The notes below the pieces were generated by a model, which did no database searches, was not told where the DNA came from, and saw only the letters and a program-made list of their open reading frames with translations. From positions 1 to 43,150 of IMG/VR virus record IMGVR_UViG_3300009032_000005: a DNA stretch of 43,150 nucleotides. One strand, written 5' to 3'. This DNA is from a virus. How positions within the stretch are numbered: the first letter of the stretch is position 1; each line of letters starts with the position of its first letter. Shown piece by piece: positions 20,898-31,073 of the stretch. The translations under genes and the position numbers were made by a program.

Positions 20898-23800
20898 ACT
20901 GTTCGCGGCCCTTGTTCCAGTTAATGTCTTGGAAACGAATATACTGTCCTGCCCGTTGACTCATTGCTGCTTCTGTGTTCAGAAGGAATGTAGCAAGGTG
21001 CTTCATGTGGGTCTCGTATGCCTTGACATAGATGTTCTGTTGCGTGCGTTGCAAGTTCGCTGGTGCTCCCGTAGTCTTGGATGCGTCCATTTGTTTGCGC
21101 ACGTCAATAGCTGCTTGGTTCATCTTGTTTGCTTGATTATATACACGACCTAAAGTAGTGTAGAGTTCAAGCATGAACGGGTCTTTGGGCAACTTAGCCT
21201 GTAGTTGTGCCATGTCAGGAATGTCCTGTTGCCCAACACCGCTGCGAGTGAATTGCCCATCAAGACGCAGTGCATTTGTAACTCCCGCAGTATCTCGCAA
21301 GACTGTCATCTTGTCCTCAACAGCCTCAACAAACGGTTGACGCGGGGCTAATGCAGTCTCCTGTTTCCACAACATGCCATTGAACATGCCAAGGTTATCG
21401 CGTGCATTCTGTGCCCATTTACCGCTTACACCGCCAAGGAATGCGGCAATACGATCACCTGGCGGACCACTTTTGGCTGTGTTTTGTGCATAGGAACCGT
21501 CTATATACATGCCTTGCATACGAAAACCAAAGCCTGCCATAAGTCCTGTAAGTGCTTTCAATGCACTACTAGACATGTTCGCGCCTGTGAGTGGATCAAT
21601 GTTTGTCAACGCGCCAGGAATTGTGCGTTGTTTGTCTGTAGACATGAAAGGATTGCTGCCATTAAATACTTCAGCAGACCATCCTTGTGGAAGTGCTTTG
21701 TCTATCCCTCCTGCAAATGCAGCAGCCAACGGAGGAAGTGAGGGTTCGATCGTGCCAGCAATGGACTTCTGTATCTTGCCCATGGTCTCAGTTGTGATGT
21801 GTTTGTTCCACACATTCATCATGGTATCGTAAAAAACCTTCTTGCCTTCTTCACCACTGTTATGCAGTGCTCCAAACGTGTCATGGATTATGCTCAATGC
21901 CATGACGTAGAATGGTCGCACAGTTGGATCAACAGGAATGTCTACACGATCAGTCAAGAAGTTAGGAGACATTACCAGTGGCATTGATGAAGCAAACCTG
22001 TCACTGCTTGTTTGTTTCATTAGATGCTCAACGGCTTCATCACCGTTAGACCGTGCAAGAAAGTAAGCACCAAGAGCCGGTAGAACCAATCCATTCGTGA
22101 TACCAGCCGCAGTTGCAAAAGGATGTGCGCTTGCAGAGTTAACAAACTTTCGCGCCCCTTGCACTGTCGGCGCCCAATAAGGAATGGTTTGGTTTGCATA
22201 TTGAGCAAGAACATTCGAGCCCTGGTGTCCTACATCTCCTGTAAGTGCTCGCACTTCTCGCGCAAGTTTCCAGTCACGTCCTGAGGCAATGGTGCCCTGC
22301 TTACGATTAAGTCTGTAGGCCGCAGAAGCATGACTCTCAGAAATGAGCTGCATGATCTCACGCACAAACTCTTTGACGCGAATAGCTGCGGGAATGTAAC
22401 GTCCAATGGGAATGGGGATGTTCGTGAAAGGTATGCTAGGATCATATGCACGAAACAACTCAGGCACTAAGTTGTTCAAAGGACTAGGCTTACTTGTTGC
22501 CAATGAACCCATCTGCAAGCCTGGTTGTTCTGCTGATCCCGAGCCAGCACTACCTGTTATGCCAAGCTGTCTGCGCTCAGTGAGCGTGGATCGTGCTACT
22601 GCGGCTTTCAGGTTGTAAAGTAGTGCATCAATCGCTTGATCTCCAAACGTCTTACGAGCAAACTTATTTGCCCACCACAAGTTGTTGGGTTGGAGCAGTG
22701 TTACAAAACCATCAGCAACGTGCGTAGCTATGTCTGCGGCAATGGCTAACGGTTGTGCAACAGTTAGGCCCGTAAAGTCCCCGCGTATGCCTGTAGGCGT
22801 GCCAAACATTCTCTGTGTTAGCCGCTGTGCTCCACGATCAAGGTAGCCTGTTGCAATGCCTGGGGGCCTGACAATGCTTGACAAGACCCCGTTGTAGGCT
22901 GCGATCCTCACGGATGCTAGAGAGCCTGTAGTGAGTGACAAAACGCCGGTCATTCCACTCTGCGCCCAAGCACGCATCTCATTTGCAACGTCGTTCGCAA
23001 GAGGCTGTCGTGCAGGGTCCATCCAAGTGAACAAGTCTTTATCAAGTATCTCAAACGCGCGTAAACGTCCTTGGATACGCACAACAATTGCAGCCGTGTC
23101 TGTGTCAGGTTCACCAACAACACGGTTCAACGCATTCGTGTATTTTACTTCCTTGATAAGAGGAATTACGTCATTCGATTGACGCTGATAATTAAGCACC
23201 GACCGAATGATCATTGTCTGGTGAGTGTTGCGTTCAACAGCCCTGAACAGTGCATCAAAGTGCTGCTTATCTAGCTCATGTGCGTGCACAGGTATTTCGT
23301 CAATGCCACCAAAAGGCGTAAGGTTGCGCGATGAAAGCGGGTTGTCTATGATGCCACGAAAGTTGGTGTTTGGCATGAAGTTGGGATGAGCAACTTTAAG
23401 CGCCCGTGCCTCGTGCGCCTCTAACATGCCACGCGCTTGCAACCAGTCAGCCATTCCCCGTGCAATGAGATTGCGCTCATCAAGAACCCGGCTCAACGCA
23501 GGATTGCGCCTGATGTTTGCCAATTCACCGACTAAATCAGCGTTTGATAGTGCTGCGAAGTTGTGTGGAGTCCCGCCAGCATTCCTTCGATTGTCTAGCT
23601 CATCTGCAATGTTGCGTGCGCGAGTGTAGGCTGCCTTCTGCGGGTCATCTAATGTATGGGCGATATTGTCCCAATGCTCGCGTATGGATGGAAAATACTT
23701 CTTGCCATTCATAGGATCAACGCTTGTGTTTGCAAACGCTTGCATACGCGAGTTTACGGCAGCCTCGTTTGACAGCATAGAAAACACATTAGTGTTTGCT

Positions 23801-24939
23801 ACTGCTTCTTCAGCCAAGCGAGTGTTCTGTGTGTTCACCCATGCCACATCTGCGTGATACTTAGCCATCTCATGCGAAGATGCAAATGGCGCGGGCACTG
23901 GCGGCAAATCTACGTGTTCTGGTGCCGCCTCAGCAAGTGTATCCATCACTCGTTGCAGTGGTGCATTACGATCTAACGTATATCCAACAGCTTTATCTGA
24001 CGCCATAACACCTGGGGGACCAGGCACATTTACGCGCGGTGTTGTTAGTAGCCCTGGGCTCGCAACACGCCTTGCCATGTCATCATTATATGCTGTTGCT
24101 TGAACAATGGCACGATCCATCGAGTAATTACGCAACATACCGATGGCTCTTTTACCCCCCGCGACAATACCAATACCTGCCGCAGTTGACAAAATTACAT
24201 CACCCCATGACCACTCACTGCTTTCTAGTGCTGCGCGTAGTGATAACTCGGGGCCTGCTTGTATAGTTGTTGGATCAGGAGGCAACCACGCAACATCGCC
24301 TGTAGGGACGACGGCCGCTGGTGGGGCTGGTGGCTGGGCCTCTGCGCCATTCTCTGGCGGTGGTCCGGTGTATGCCTCCACGCCGCCTGTAAGCGCCCCT
24401 AGACCACCGGCAAGCCCAAGGGCTGTTTTGGTGCCAAGATTAGATGCAGGCAACAAGAGTTGTTGGGCTACTTGCAAAGCGGCGGGGCCTTTGGTTGTCA
24501 TACCAAGTCCCGGCAGCACGCTCGACATAGTTGCTACAGCCTCTTGAGCAACACGTTCTCCCTCAGATTGTGGTGTAGCAGCAATGTCTTTCATTGCTTT
24601 CTCATGCCCGCGCATTGCCATGTCACGCGCTTCTTCACCGCCCGGTAATTCAAGAGACTTGTATGTTTCCCAAGGCTCTTTCATTGTGGTTGGTGCTAAG
24701 AAATGTGCAGCATTTTGCACTCCCCTGCCGAGAAGTGATGCAATGCCATACAAGCCTGTAAGTGCGCCAGGAAGATAACTCTTGGCGTCACTGTTTGCAG
24801 GATCACCGTAGAAAGAACTCGCAATGCCCGCAGGGACCGCAGACAACACACGCGCGGTTGCCTGTTGACGAGCAAGTTCTTCTTCTGGTGTCAGTGTGCC
24901 GTAGTCAAACGGTGCGCCAGTAGTCAAACCACCAGACAT
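20875..24939 (-). CDS. Large internal virion/ejection-type protein, 1354 aa
   Basis: The largest and last gene of the late block. Size and place match T7 gp16-like ejection proteins (about 1300 aa), although no lytic transglycosylase motif was seen. The N-terminal 200 residues are Ala/Gly-rich with a Pro-rich stretch (PPPENGAEAQPPAPPA). A hydrophobic segment follows (GDVILSTAAGIGIVAGG), then long helical regions. Late in the protein ALTGDVGHQGSNVLAQYANQ and TIPYWAPTVQGARKFVNSA, next to a hydrophobic segment, recall LPD38-type domains of large phage polyvalent proteins (from memory). It probably forms part of the channel carrying DNA into the cell. Starts ATG 24939, overlapping the previous stop. 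Confidence 0.75.
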   Translation of the reverse strand: MSGGLTTGAPFDYGTLTPEEELARQQATARVLSAVPAGIASSFYGDPANSDAKSYLPGALTGLYGIASLLGRGVQNAAHFLAPTTMKEPWETYKSLELPGGEEARDMAMRGHEKAMKDIAATPQSEGERVAQEAVATMSSVLPGLGMTTKGPAALQVAQQLLLPASNLGTKTALGLAGGLGALTGGVEAYTGPPPENGAEAQPPAPPAAVVPTGDVAWLPPDPTTIQAGPELSLRAALESSEWSWGDVILSTAAGIGIVAGGKRAIGMLRNYSMDRAIVQATAYNDDMARRVASPGLLTTPRVNVPGPPGVMASDKAVGYTLDRNAPLQRVMDTLAEAAPEHVDLPPVPAPFASSHEMAKYHADVAWVNTQNTRLAEEAVANTNVFSMLSNEAAVNSRMQAFANTSVDPMNGKKYFPSIREHWDNIAHTLDDPQKAAYTRARNIADELDNRRNAGGTPHNFAALSNADLVGELANIRRNPALSRVLDERNLIARGMADWLQARGMLEAHEARALKVAHPNFMPNTNFRGIIDNPLSSRNLTPFGGIDEIPVHAHELDKQHFDALFRAVERNTHQTMIIRSVLNYQRQSNDVIPLIKEVKYTNALNRVVGEPDTDTAAIVVRIQGRLRAFEILDKDLFTWMDPARQPLANDVANEMRAWAQSGMTGVLSLTTGSLASVRIAAYNGVLSSIVRPPGIATGYLDRGAQRLTQRMFGTPTGIRGDFTGLTVAQPLAIAADIATHVADGFVTLLQPNNLWWANKFARKTFGDQAIDALLYNLKAAVARSTLTERRQLGITGSAGSGSAEQPGLQMGSLATSKPSPLNNLVPELFRAYDPSIPFTNIPIPIGRYIPAAIRVKEFVREIMQLISESHASAAYRLNRKQGTIASGRDWKLAREVRALTGDVGHQGSNVLAQYANQTIPYWAPTVQGARKFVNSASAHPFATAAGITNGLVLPALGAYFLARSNGDEAVEHLMKQTSSDRFASSMPLVMSPNFLTDRVDIPVDPTVRPFYVMALSIIHDTFGALHNSGEEGKKVFYDTMMNVWNKHITTETMGKIQKSIAGTIEPSLPPLAAAFAGGIDKALPQGWSAEVFNGSNPFMSTDKQRTIPGALTNIDPLTGANMSSSALKALTGLMAGFGFRMQGMYIDGSYAQNTAKSGPPGDRIAAFLGGVSGKWAQNARDNLGMFNGMLWKQETALAPRQPFVEAVEDKMTVLRDTAGVTNALRLDGQFTRSGVGQQDIPDMAQLQAKLPKDPFMLELYTTLGRVYNQANKMNQAAIDVRKQMDASKTTGAPANLQRTQQNIYVKAYETHMKHLATFLLNTEAAMSQRAGQYIRFQDINWNKGREQFTPLHAD

Positions 24940-25760
24940 TACTTTACCTCATACGTGCCAGTCATGCCTACAAGAACCAATTTACCACCATCATTACGCA
25001 AAGGTAGGCGCGTTGACTTCTGACTTGCCATCAATGCACCAACGTCCGCTTGTGCAGCAGAAGATAGTTTATTGTATGCACTGTATGCACGCACGGTATT
25101 GTCATGGGCACCTACGGTAGTTGGTGCAAGCGGGTCTTTTACTGCGCCACCAGATACTCTTGCGAGTGTCTGAGCTGGGGTTTCGTTGCGGGGAACTTTG
25201 ACCGTTGCCATTGCTCCAGGACCAGCACCAACTTCGCTACCAAGAACTTGCAGAGTAACCTCAGACTTTTCTACTGGCGCTCCACCAACAGGCAAGCCCG
25301 TAAGATAAGGCATACCCGTTACCTCAGTAACATAACTGGACTGAGGATAGATGCCCGCCTTTGCTCCTGCTGCTAGTCCCGAGACAGTCTCGTGCAATAT
25401 CTTGCTTTCAGCCGTGCGTCCTGAGAACTCACCAAGCGGCGCAAGATTACTTCCACGCAAAAACTCACGCAAATAAGCGTTTTTTTGAATGGCGTCTGAA
25501 GCTCCAGCAACACCAGCACCTTTGATTGCATCAATAGCAACGCCTGCGCCTTTGAGTGCAAAATCTCGTTGTGCTTGTTGCTGGTTCATCAGGTTAACTT
25601 GCTGCGTATAAGCTTCGTTAGATCGTGCAGCCATGCTACGATCCGCAGCAAATGCCTGCAAGTAACCAAAAGCACTGCGGTTTGTTGGTTGTCCTGCAAG
25701 TGATATTTCCGCATCACTAGGATGACTAAGCGCAGGATTTGGAACGATGTATGAGGGCAT
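24939..25760 (-). CDS. Putative internal virion protein, 273 aa
   Basis: Starts MPSYIVPNPALSHPSDAEIS. The N-terminal half is Ala/Gln-rich and helical (QQVNLMNQQQAQRDFALKG) with a GAGVAIDAIKGAGVAGA repeat. The C-terminal half has Gly/Pro/Val-rich strands and ends RNDGGKLVLVGMTGTYEVK. It forms an overlapping or nearly abutting run with the two genes before it and the 1354-aa gene after it, which fits a set of ejection proteins. No family is recognised. Confidence 0.7.
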   Translation of the reverse strand: MPSYIVPNPALSHPSDAEISLAGQPTNRSAFGYLQAFAADRSMAARSNEAYTQQVNLMNQQQAQRDFALKGAGVAIDAIKGAGVAGASDAIQKNAYLREFLRGSNLAPLGEFSGRTAESKILHETVSGLAAGAKAGIYPQSSYVTEVTGMPYLTGLPVGGAPVEKSEVTLQVLGSEVGAGPGAMATVKVPRNETPAQTLARVSGGAVKDPLAPTTVGAHDNTVRAYSAYNKLSSAAQADVGALMASQKSTRLPLRNDGGKLVLVGMTGTYEVK

Positions 25761-25771
25761 AGCTATATTCC

Positions 25772-26776
25772 CTAACTTATAGACCCTGTGCGCGTCACGG
25801 GCAGATCACTGACATTACCGGCTCCTGGCGAGCCTTTCCAGTTAATTTGACCCAACAAGTTTACAAGTTCTTTGCCAGCACCAAGGATGTTTGCACCCGT
25901 TGGATCATTCTGTCTGTGTTTGTTAGCACTTTCTACCGCTGCATTCATACCCTGCGTTCCATAGCCAATGGTTTGACCAGCAGACATAGACGGTGCAACA
26001 GACCCTTGACGCAAAGATGCAAGTAGCTGTGCCATAGCAGATGAAGCGTTGCTTGGTGCGAAACGTGTGGGGTTGGGATTATATCCACCAGACAATGCCC
26101 CAAGGCGTTGTTGGAGCATGGTAAGCATTCCACTGTTTGCTTGTGTTGCTCCTGCTGCACCGCCAGCCCGTGCTTGCGCTAAGCCATTCTGCAAGTTTTG
26201 AGCACCACCACGAGCAATCGCAGTGAGAACCGGCGCTGCGCCTGTTCCTGTGCGCGCAAATGATCTTGCTGTGCTTCCAAGAGTTTCTCGCAGTGCATCT
26301 CGATTTGCTGCGAGGACTGGTTGTGCTGCTGCTGCGCTACCTTGTTCACCTGTCATGGGCTGAAAGGCTTCAATGTCACCTGCTGCTGAGTCCGCCTGTC
26401 TAGCACGAAGGGCCGCGGTCAAATCACTGCTTCGATTAGCGCGCATGTTGTTACCAACATCAACAGTGTTTTGAATGGTCGCTGCACCATCACTGCTTCG
26501 TTGTGCGGCCTCGGCAAGCGGGCCGAGATTACTCAACCAAGTGTTACTTCCTGCATCATACTGCGTTGAGTTGCCTTCACTGTCTGATGTGCCTGCACGT
26601 CCCATCTTGATTGCGAGTGCATCATACATCGCTTTGTTGCGTTGGTTACTTTGCGCGTTCCCAATCGCAAGGTTGTTTGCGTCGTTTGCGGCCCCTTGAG
26701 CAGCACTCGATGACATGGCATTCATGCCCGTTGCCGCGAGGGACGTTGCAGCCATCAATGCAGCGGAGAGACACAT
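25772..26776 (-). CDS. Putative internal virion protein, Ala-rich, 334 aa
   Basis: Starts MCLSAALMAATSLAATGMNA, a hydrophobic N-terminus that could be a membrane-active helix or a lipoprotein-like leader, although the Cys at position 2 is too early for a normal lipobox. The rest is rich in Ala, Gly, Asn, Gln and Ser with few charges (for example AIARGGAQNLQNGLAQARAGG). Such compositions are common in podovirus ejection proteins, for example T7 gp14. Its ATG overlaps the previous stop (TAATG). The function is inferred from position and composition. Confidence 0.65.
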   Translation of the reverse strand: MCLSAALMAATSLAATGMNAMSSSAAQGAANDANNLAIGNAQSNQRNKAMYDALAIKMGRAGTSDSEGNSTQYDAGSNTWLSNLGPLAEAAQRSSDGAATIQNTVDVGNNMRANRSSDLTAALRARQADSAAGDIEAFQPMTGEQGSAAAAQPVLAANRDALRETLGSTARSFARTGTGAAPVLTAIARGGAQNLQNGLAQARAGGAAGATQANSGMLTMLQQRLGALSGGYNPNPTRFAPSNASSAMAQLLASLRQGSVAPSMSAGQTIGYGTQGMNAAVESANKHRQNDPTGANILGAGKELVNLLGQINWKGSPGAGNVSDLPVTRTGSIS

Positions 26777-27789
26777 TAGAACACTCCCGAGTTGCCGAGG
26801 CCACGTGGCGGTGACTTAGCAGCTACTTGTTGCGTGAGTAAAGACTCAAGATTGCCACCCATTGCGCCGGGCTGATTTGCGCGCGGGGCACCAATTGCAC
26901 CTTGACCAACTCCACCTGCGTTAAGCAAGGTGTTTAGATCAGCAAACTTCACATCACCAAGCGCACTACTCACTTGTCCACCAAACCCACTAGACAAGCG
27001 ATTTGCTTCACTGTTGAACCGCTCTTGTTGTGGTAAGAAGTTAATCTGTTCTAGCTTAGGCAAGTTCCAGCGGTTCACTTCACCGCCCATTGTGCCAATC
27101 AAGTCTTGCAGAGATTTTTGACCCGAACCAAGCACAGATCGTCCTGCGTTGTCAATCTCTGCTGATGCTTTGTTTCGTGATCCTTGTAACGCAGCAAGAG
27201 CTGACGCATATCCTGTATCGTTGAGTGTGCCCCGCTTGTGTGCAGTGCCCAACTGTGCAGATAGAGGATCAAACTGTTCACTAAGCAAGCTACTACGCAC
27301 AGGATCAAGCAATGACGTGTTTAGTGCTCGATCTATAGCACCACTGTCAAACTGTGATGTGTATTGATCACGCGCTCGTGCACGTCCTGCGGTAGTTTGT
27401 TCATTGAAGACACTCGCACCAACATTGTTAGCGAAGAAGCCTCCAGGATTAGGTGACAAATCAGGCACCGTGCCTGTGATGCGCGCAAGTTCGCGTTCAA
27501 TGTCCCCGTGATACTTGGTTGGGTCTGCGCCATAGTCGGTGAAGTATTTGTTTGCTTCTGCGCGTGAACGATCTACAGCACCGCTAAGTCTGGTATCGTA
27601 TGTTGACTTGTCTGAAGCCAGCTTTGCGTCTGCCGTCGCCTTCGTTTCCGCAGTCTTTGCGCGCTCGGCAACCTCTCGCTCAGTGATTGCGACATTCAAC
27701 TGTTCTGGCGACCAGAACGCGCGTCCTGTAACAGGATCAATGAAGGTTGGTTGCGGGGGAGGACTGCCCCCGCTGTTACTTGGGCACAT
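26776..27789 (-). CDS. Putative internal virion protein, 337 aa
   Basis: Starts MCPSNSGGSPPPQPTFIDPV. A Pro-rich start is followed by an Ala/Lys/Glu coiled-coil region (EREVAERAKTAETKATADAK), a central domain with NKYFTDYGADPTKYHGDIER and a Gly/Asn-rich C-terminus. No enzymatic motif is visible. It shares the MC N-terminus with the next gene product. It overlaps the acetyltransferase gene by 14 bases. Grouped with the ejection-type set by position. Confidence 0.65.
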   Translation of the reverse strand: MCPSNSGGSPPPQPTFIDPVTGRAFWSPEQLNVAITEREVAERAKTAETKATADAKLASDKSTYDTRLSGAVDRSRAEANKYFTDYGADPTKYHGDIERELARITGTVPDLSPNPGGFFANNVGASVFNEQTTAGRARARDQYTSQFDSGAIDRALNTSLLDPVRSSLLSEQFDPLSAQLGTAHKRGTLNDTGYASALAALQGSRNKASAEIDNAGRSVLGSGQKSLQDLIGTMGGEVNRWNLPKLEQINFLPQQERFNSEANRLSSGFGGQVSSALGDVKFADLNTLLNAGGVGQGAIGAPRANQPGAMGGNLESLLTQQVAAKSPPRGLGNSGVF

Positions 27790-28195
27790 GTTGCATCACT
27801 CCCATCTTCTTGTAGTATTGACCAATTCTGCGATACCCGGAGATGCGTAACAAACCATCAACTCCGCGATTATCTATATCTACAGTTACACCAACAAGCA
27901 CTAGACTTGCCCCGCGTGCGAGAGCCCATTCCGTGAATGCAGCAAGTAACGCGCGTGCTTTTGATGTTCGATTTACTGCGTCAGGCTCGACATACAACGC
28001 AATGTCTGATGCCTGCAAGCAGTCAGAGAACAACATCGGGAACACAAAGCCACTCATCACACCGTCTACTGTTCCATCTTCTGCGAGTGTTACACGCGCA
28101 AACCAATCAGGACTGTGCATACAAGCATCAAAGATGTTGTTCACCTTTGCTGGATCAAAAGGAAACTCACCGTAGGTCGGAGACAATGCAACCAT
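27776..28195 (-). CDS. GNAT-type N-acetyltransferase
   Basis: The 139-aa form starts MVALSPTYGEFPFDPAKV. The block ALYVEPDAVNRTSKARALLA matches the beta4 strand plus acetyl-CoA-binding loop and helix of GNAT folds in a relaxed form (no canonical Q-x-x-G-x-G/A), followed by ALARGASLVLVGVTVD and GYRRIGQYYKKMG, the typical C-terminal end. Similar small GNATs occur among podovirus tail and lysis genes; the substrate is unknown. ATG 28195 overlaps the preceding stop; an ATG at 28252 would extend it into the upstream gene. Confidence 0.75.
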   Translation of the reverse strand: MVALSPTYGEFPFDPAKVNNIFDACMHSPDWFARVTLAEDGTVDGVMSGFVFPMLFSDCLQASDIALYVEPDAVNRTSKARALLAAFTEWALARGASLVLVGVTVDIDNRGVDGLLRISGYRRIGQYYKKMGVMQHVPK

Positions 28196-28196
28196 C

Positions 28197-28511
28197 TTAC
28201 TTAACAAGTGGAGTGCTTGGCTTCGCAAGTTTTCCGACAGTTTCTGCAACATTTGAGGCTCCAGGGACTATACCAGCCATTTTGAACAACAGGTCTGCTT
28301 TATCTGCACCAATCTGCAACGCAAGCAAGAAACCAAGAATAACAAAGCCCCACTTGAGTTTCTCGTTTATCATTCGATAACGCTCACCACAAATTGCTTC
28401 GTGCTTTGCTTGTTCTGCAACGGCACGAATAATCTGCTCTTGCATACTGCCTTGTTGTCTCCACCGTTCTTCAAGGCTTGGCGGAGAAAAATCACCGAGG
28501 TGTTGGCTCAT
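28197..28511 (-). CDS. Single-span membrane protein, holin-like
   Basis: A 104-aa protein starting MSQHLGDFSPPSLEERW. A charged helical region (QEQIIRAVAEQAKHEA) precedes a single hydrophobic segment (WGFVILGFLLALQIGA), and a mixed tail rich in Ala, Gly and Lys follows. An N-terminal coiled region followed by one membrane span resembles XhlA-type haemolysin/holin proteins. It is the best lysis candidate in the genome, but no endolysin or spanin lies beside it, so the assignment is tentative. It overlaps the fibre gene by four bases. Confidence 0.55.
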   Translation of the reverse strand: MSQHLGDFSPPSLEERWRQQGSMQEQIIRAVAEQAKHEAICGERYRMINEKLKWGFVILGFLLALQIGADKADLLFKMAGIVPGASNVAETVGKLAKPSTPLVK

Positions 28512-29386
28512 GCTGGCACCAACAGTTTCGCAATCACAACGCCAGCACCCGCAGCACCAGCAAATGAAGCCGTGCGTGTAATCCTGATGTGTAGAAGAAG
28601 TCCAAGACTCGGTGATAGTGTAGGCGCAATTGCATCTACAAGAGTAAGCGTGCGTAGCCCAATAGCTTTGATGTCTGTGGCTGCGACTACATCTGCACCA
28701 CCCACCGTTGTGCCAATCGTGAGGTTGACTGTGCCACCATCATAAGCAACTGTTGTGCGCTGATAGATTGCTTGCACATAAGCGGCTGGAATAGTGAGCG
28801 TGAAGTCATCTGTTGCTACTGCTGCTGTAACTGGCATGGCGGCTAGAATAGCCTGTTCCATTGCTCGTGTAGCCGCAGAAATTACAGCAAAGTTAGCGGA
28901 GATTACTGCACTTCCTGCACTACCCGCAGCAGAAGCGGCTGAGGCAGAAGCAAAACTCTGTGCATTAATTGCTTGCGTAAGGGCGGCACCTGCCTGAATA
29001 AGAGCATTGGTTGCTTGAGTAGTTGCAGAAACCTCAGCCGCTTGAGCAAGCTGTGAACTTACTCGTGCTGCTGCTGCGTATGCCGCAGAGGTTGTGAGCG
29101 TTGCCCAATTTGCTGGTGTTGCCGTGCGCGCTGCCAAAAAGGTGCCTGTGCCGGGCGACGTATGTTCCACAGCACAAAGGTATATTTCATTAAGCACGGC
29201 ATCAACGGCTACATCATTGACTCTATACAACGTGTTAAGCAACCACGCGCCACGATAACCCGTGAAAAAGATAGACGTGGCAATAGCAGCATCAATTGCA
29301 TCAAGGTTATCGTTCATCGTATCAGCCCAGCCTGCTTCATCGTAAGCAGGCTTTATCAATCGTATAGTAGCAGTATATACGGGCAT
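28508..29386 (-). CDS. Tail fibre or appendage protein, 292 aa
   Basis: AGGAG lies eight bases before ATG 29386. Residues 1-100 include TIRLIKPAYDEAGWADTMNDN, YRVNDVAVDAVLNEIYLC, and HTSPGTGTFLAA followed by NWATL. This resembles the small chitin-binding-like or N-terminal modules of phage fibres (Y-x-x-ND-x-V, IYLC, W-x-x-L). An Ala/Ser/Thr-rich region predicts a trimeric coiled coil (AAEVSATTQATNALIQAGAA), and the C-terminal 100 residues are beta-rich. It immediately follows the tail nozzle gene, where podovirus fibre genes often lie. Confidence 0.7.
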   Translation of the reverse strand: MPVYTATIRLIKPAYDEAGWADTMNDNLDAIDAAIATSIFFTGYRGAWLLNTLYRVNDVAVDAVLNEIYLCAVEHTSPGTGTFLAARTATPANWATLTTSAAYAAAARVSSQLAQAAEVSATTQATNALIQAGAALTQAINAQSFASASAASAAGSAGSAVISANFAVISAATRAMEQAILAAMPVTAAVATDDFTLTIPAAYVQAIYQRTTVAYDGGTVNLTIGTTVGGADVVAATDIKAIGLRTLTLVDAIAPTLSPSLGLLLHIRITRTASFAGAAGAGVVIAKLLVPA

Positions 29387-29387
29387 G

Positions 29388-31073
29388 TCAGACTCCTACA
29401 CTGCCTCGTTGATACAGCATAGAGAGTGCTGCAATCCTCAGTGACTTACTTGTTGTTCCGTGAATGCGAAACTTGAGCAAGTTAGCTACGGCATCCATCT
29501 TATAGACGCGCTCGTCACTCGTTGCTCGGCCCGTTCCAAAGGGCTCTACACCATACCCCTCGCCACCATACAGCACAACATCCCCTCCACGAAACTCTAG
29601 CGTAGCTGCTGGTGCATCATTACCGAGTAGATCATAACGTATGCGATTGACATACGCAGACAAAGCAAAGGTGCCTTGACCCTCAGAGTCAATTCCAACA
29701 GCAACTAGCACCTTCACTGCCATGCGTTGCCCAACGTCTGACCACGGGAACTCCCAATCAAACGTAATAGGTATGCCATTCCCGTTGTTGACCTGCGGAT
29801 CATCCAAGTAGTCAAGCGTTGACTCAGCAATAAAATTGTAGAAATACAACTTATTCTGCCGTGCAAAGATGATGTTCTGTAGGCTTGTTCTGCACACACT
29901 ACTGAAATCCCATCCCTTCAACCGCGCCCAAGCAAGCCGCTTAATCGCTGGGATGTAAGTATAACTAAAACAAATCGTTGCGCCGCGCACACCGAGAAGG
30001 TCATACGTAGGCACAAATATCATGTAGCGTTTATTGCGCTGGTCAAAGATAGAGAACACCGCAGACTGCATCTGTTCGAGGGTCAGGGGCTCTAGTGTTT
30101 CAATAAGCAAAGGATCAATCAACTGACTTGCACGGTCAGGCTTTAACACATCCGTGAGTGCTGTGCGCCGCAAGACATTGATTGACGTTGCATCTGCGTA
30201 GAAGGCTTCTGTGCCTGTAGATTGCAGACTGCGATGAGCAACGCAACCATAATCTGCAACAAAGCCATCATCAGTTGGTTTATGCACTTCTGGAGAACCT
30301 GCATAGACGCCAAGTGTCATTGGCAAGACACCATTCTGAAATCCAACAATCAGCTTGTTACCGTGTGACACCAAGCCCGTGATAGTTGCAGAACCCTCTG
30401 CAACGCGCGGGCCAAGATCAAGCTCAATAGCATCATTGGGTGCGGGATCATTGAGGTATGTGCCGCTGGTGTTGCGCGCAGAAATGCTAAGCACTCCTGG
30501 TCGATCAGCAAATCCTGCAAGCACGGTATATTGCCCATGAGAGGCACCAAACTTCGCAATGGGCACATTGATGTTCGTGAGGGTGCCCAAATCAACAAGA
30601 TACGTCACCTTTAGGTATAAAGGATTGGTTGGCGCACCTGTAATGATGAGCGGCTTATCTATGCCATTGAAGATGAGTAGGTCACTGTTATGCACAATGA
30701 ATGATACATACGTAACACCACTAGGCCATGGCGTTGTCATGCTCGGATGCAAGAGCATTGCAGTAGATGTGCCATTTGCAGCTACACGGTAGATAGTCCC
30801 GTCTTCAAGCACACAGATAACGAAGCCAAGGAAGTATATGTGATTGACAATGCGCGTGGCTACAGGAAGTGTAGCAAGTAACCGAGTTCCTGAACGCACT
30901 GCTCGCGAACCATCAAGCGCCGTTTCCATGTTATCTAGAACACGCGCAAAGCGAGGGCTCATGCTCAACTCGGTATCAGCAACATTCAACCCACCACCAA
31001 AATCTCGTATGGTGGTGGGCTGTGCTACGCGCGTTGCTGCTCGTGAAACCGATGGTTTGCCAAAAATACTCAT
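29388..31073 (-). CDS. Tail nozzle protein (P22 gp10/T7 gp12-like)
   Basis: A 561-aa protein. IRDFGGGLNVADTELSMSP and later LDNMETALDGSRAVRSGTR are typical of the N-terminal part of podovirus tail nozzle/tubular-B proteins. Repeated strand pairs follow (VNHIYFLGFVICVLEDGTIYR, ITGLVSHGNKLIVGFQNG), as expected of a beta-propeller. It would extend the tail tube below the adaptor encoded just upstream. ATG 31073 is used; a TTG at 31085 would overlap the adaptor gene more and has a ribosome site only one base away. Confidence 0.8.
   Translation of the reverse strand: MSIFGKPSVSRAATRVAQPTTIRDFGGGLNVADTELSMSPRFARVLDNMETALDGSRAVRSGTRLLATLPVATRIVNHIYFLGFVICVLEDGTIYRVAANGTSTAMLLHPSMTTPWPSGVTYVSFIVHNSDLLIFNGIDKPLIITGAPTNPLYLKVTYLVDLGTLTNINVPIAKFGASHGQYTVLAGFADRPGVLSISARNTSGTYLNDPAPNDAIELDLGPRVAEGSATITGLVSHGNKLIVGFQNGVLPMTLGVYAGSPEVHKPTDDGFVADYGCVAHRSLQSTGTEAFYADATSINVLRRTALTDVLKPDRASQLIDPLLIETLEPLTLEQMQSAVFSIFDQRNKRYMIFVPTYDLLGVRGATICFSYTYIPAIKRLAWARLKGWDFSSVCRTSLQNIIFARQNKLYFYNFIAESTLDYLDDPQVNNGNGIPITFDWEFPWSDVGQRMAVKVLVAVGIDSEGQGTFALSAYVNRIRYDLLGNDAPAATLEFRGGDVVLYGGEGYGVEPFGTGRATSDERVYKMDAVANLLKFRIHGTTSKSLRIAALSMLYQRGSVGV

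Noticed and set aside
20888-20913. AAGGGC/GCCCTT hairpin at the convergent gene ends
   Set aside because: Only a 6-bp stem with a 14-base loop and no T-run on either strand, so too weak to call a terminator.
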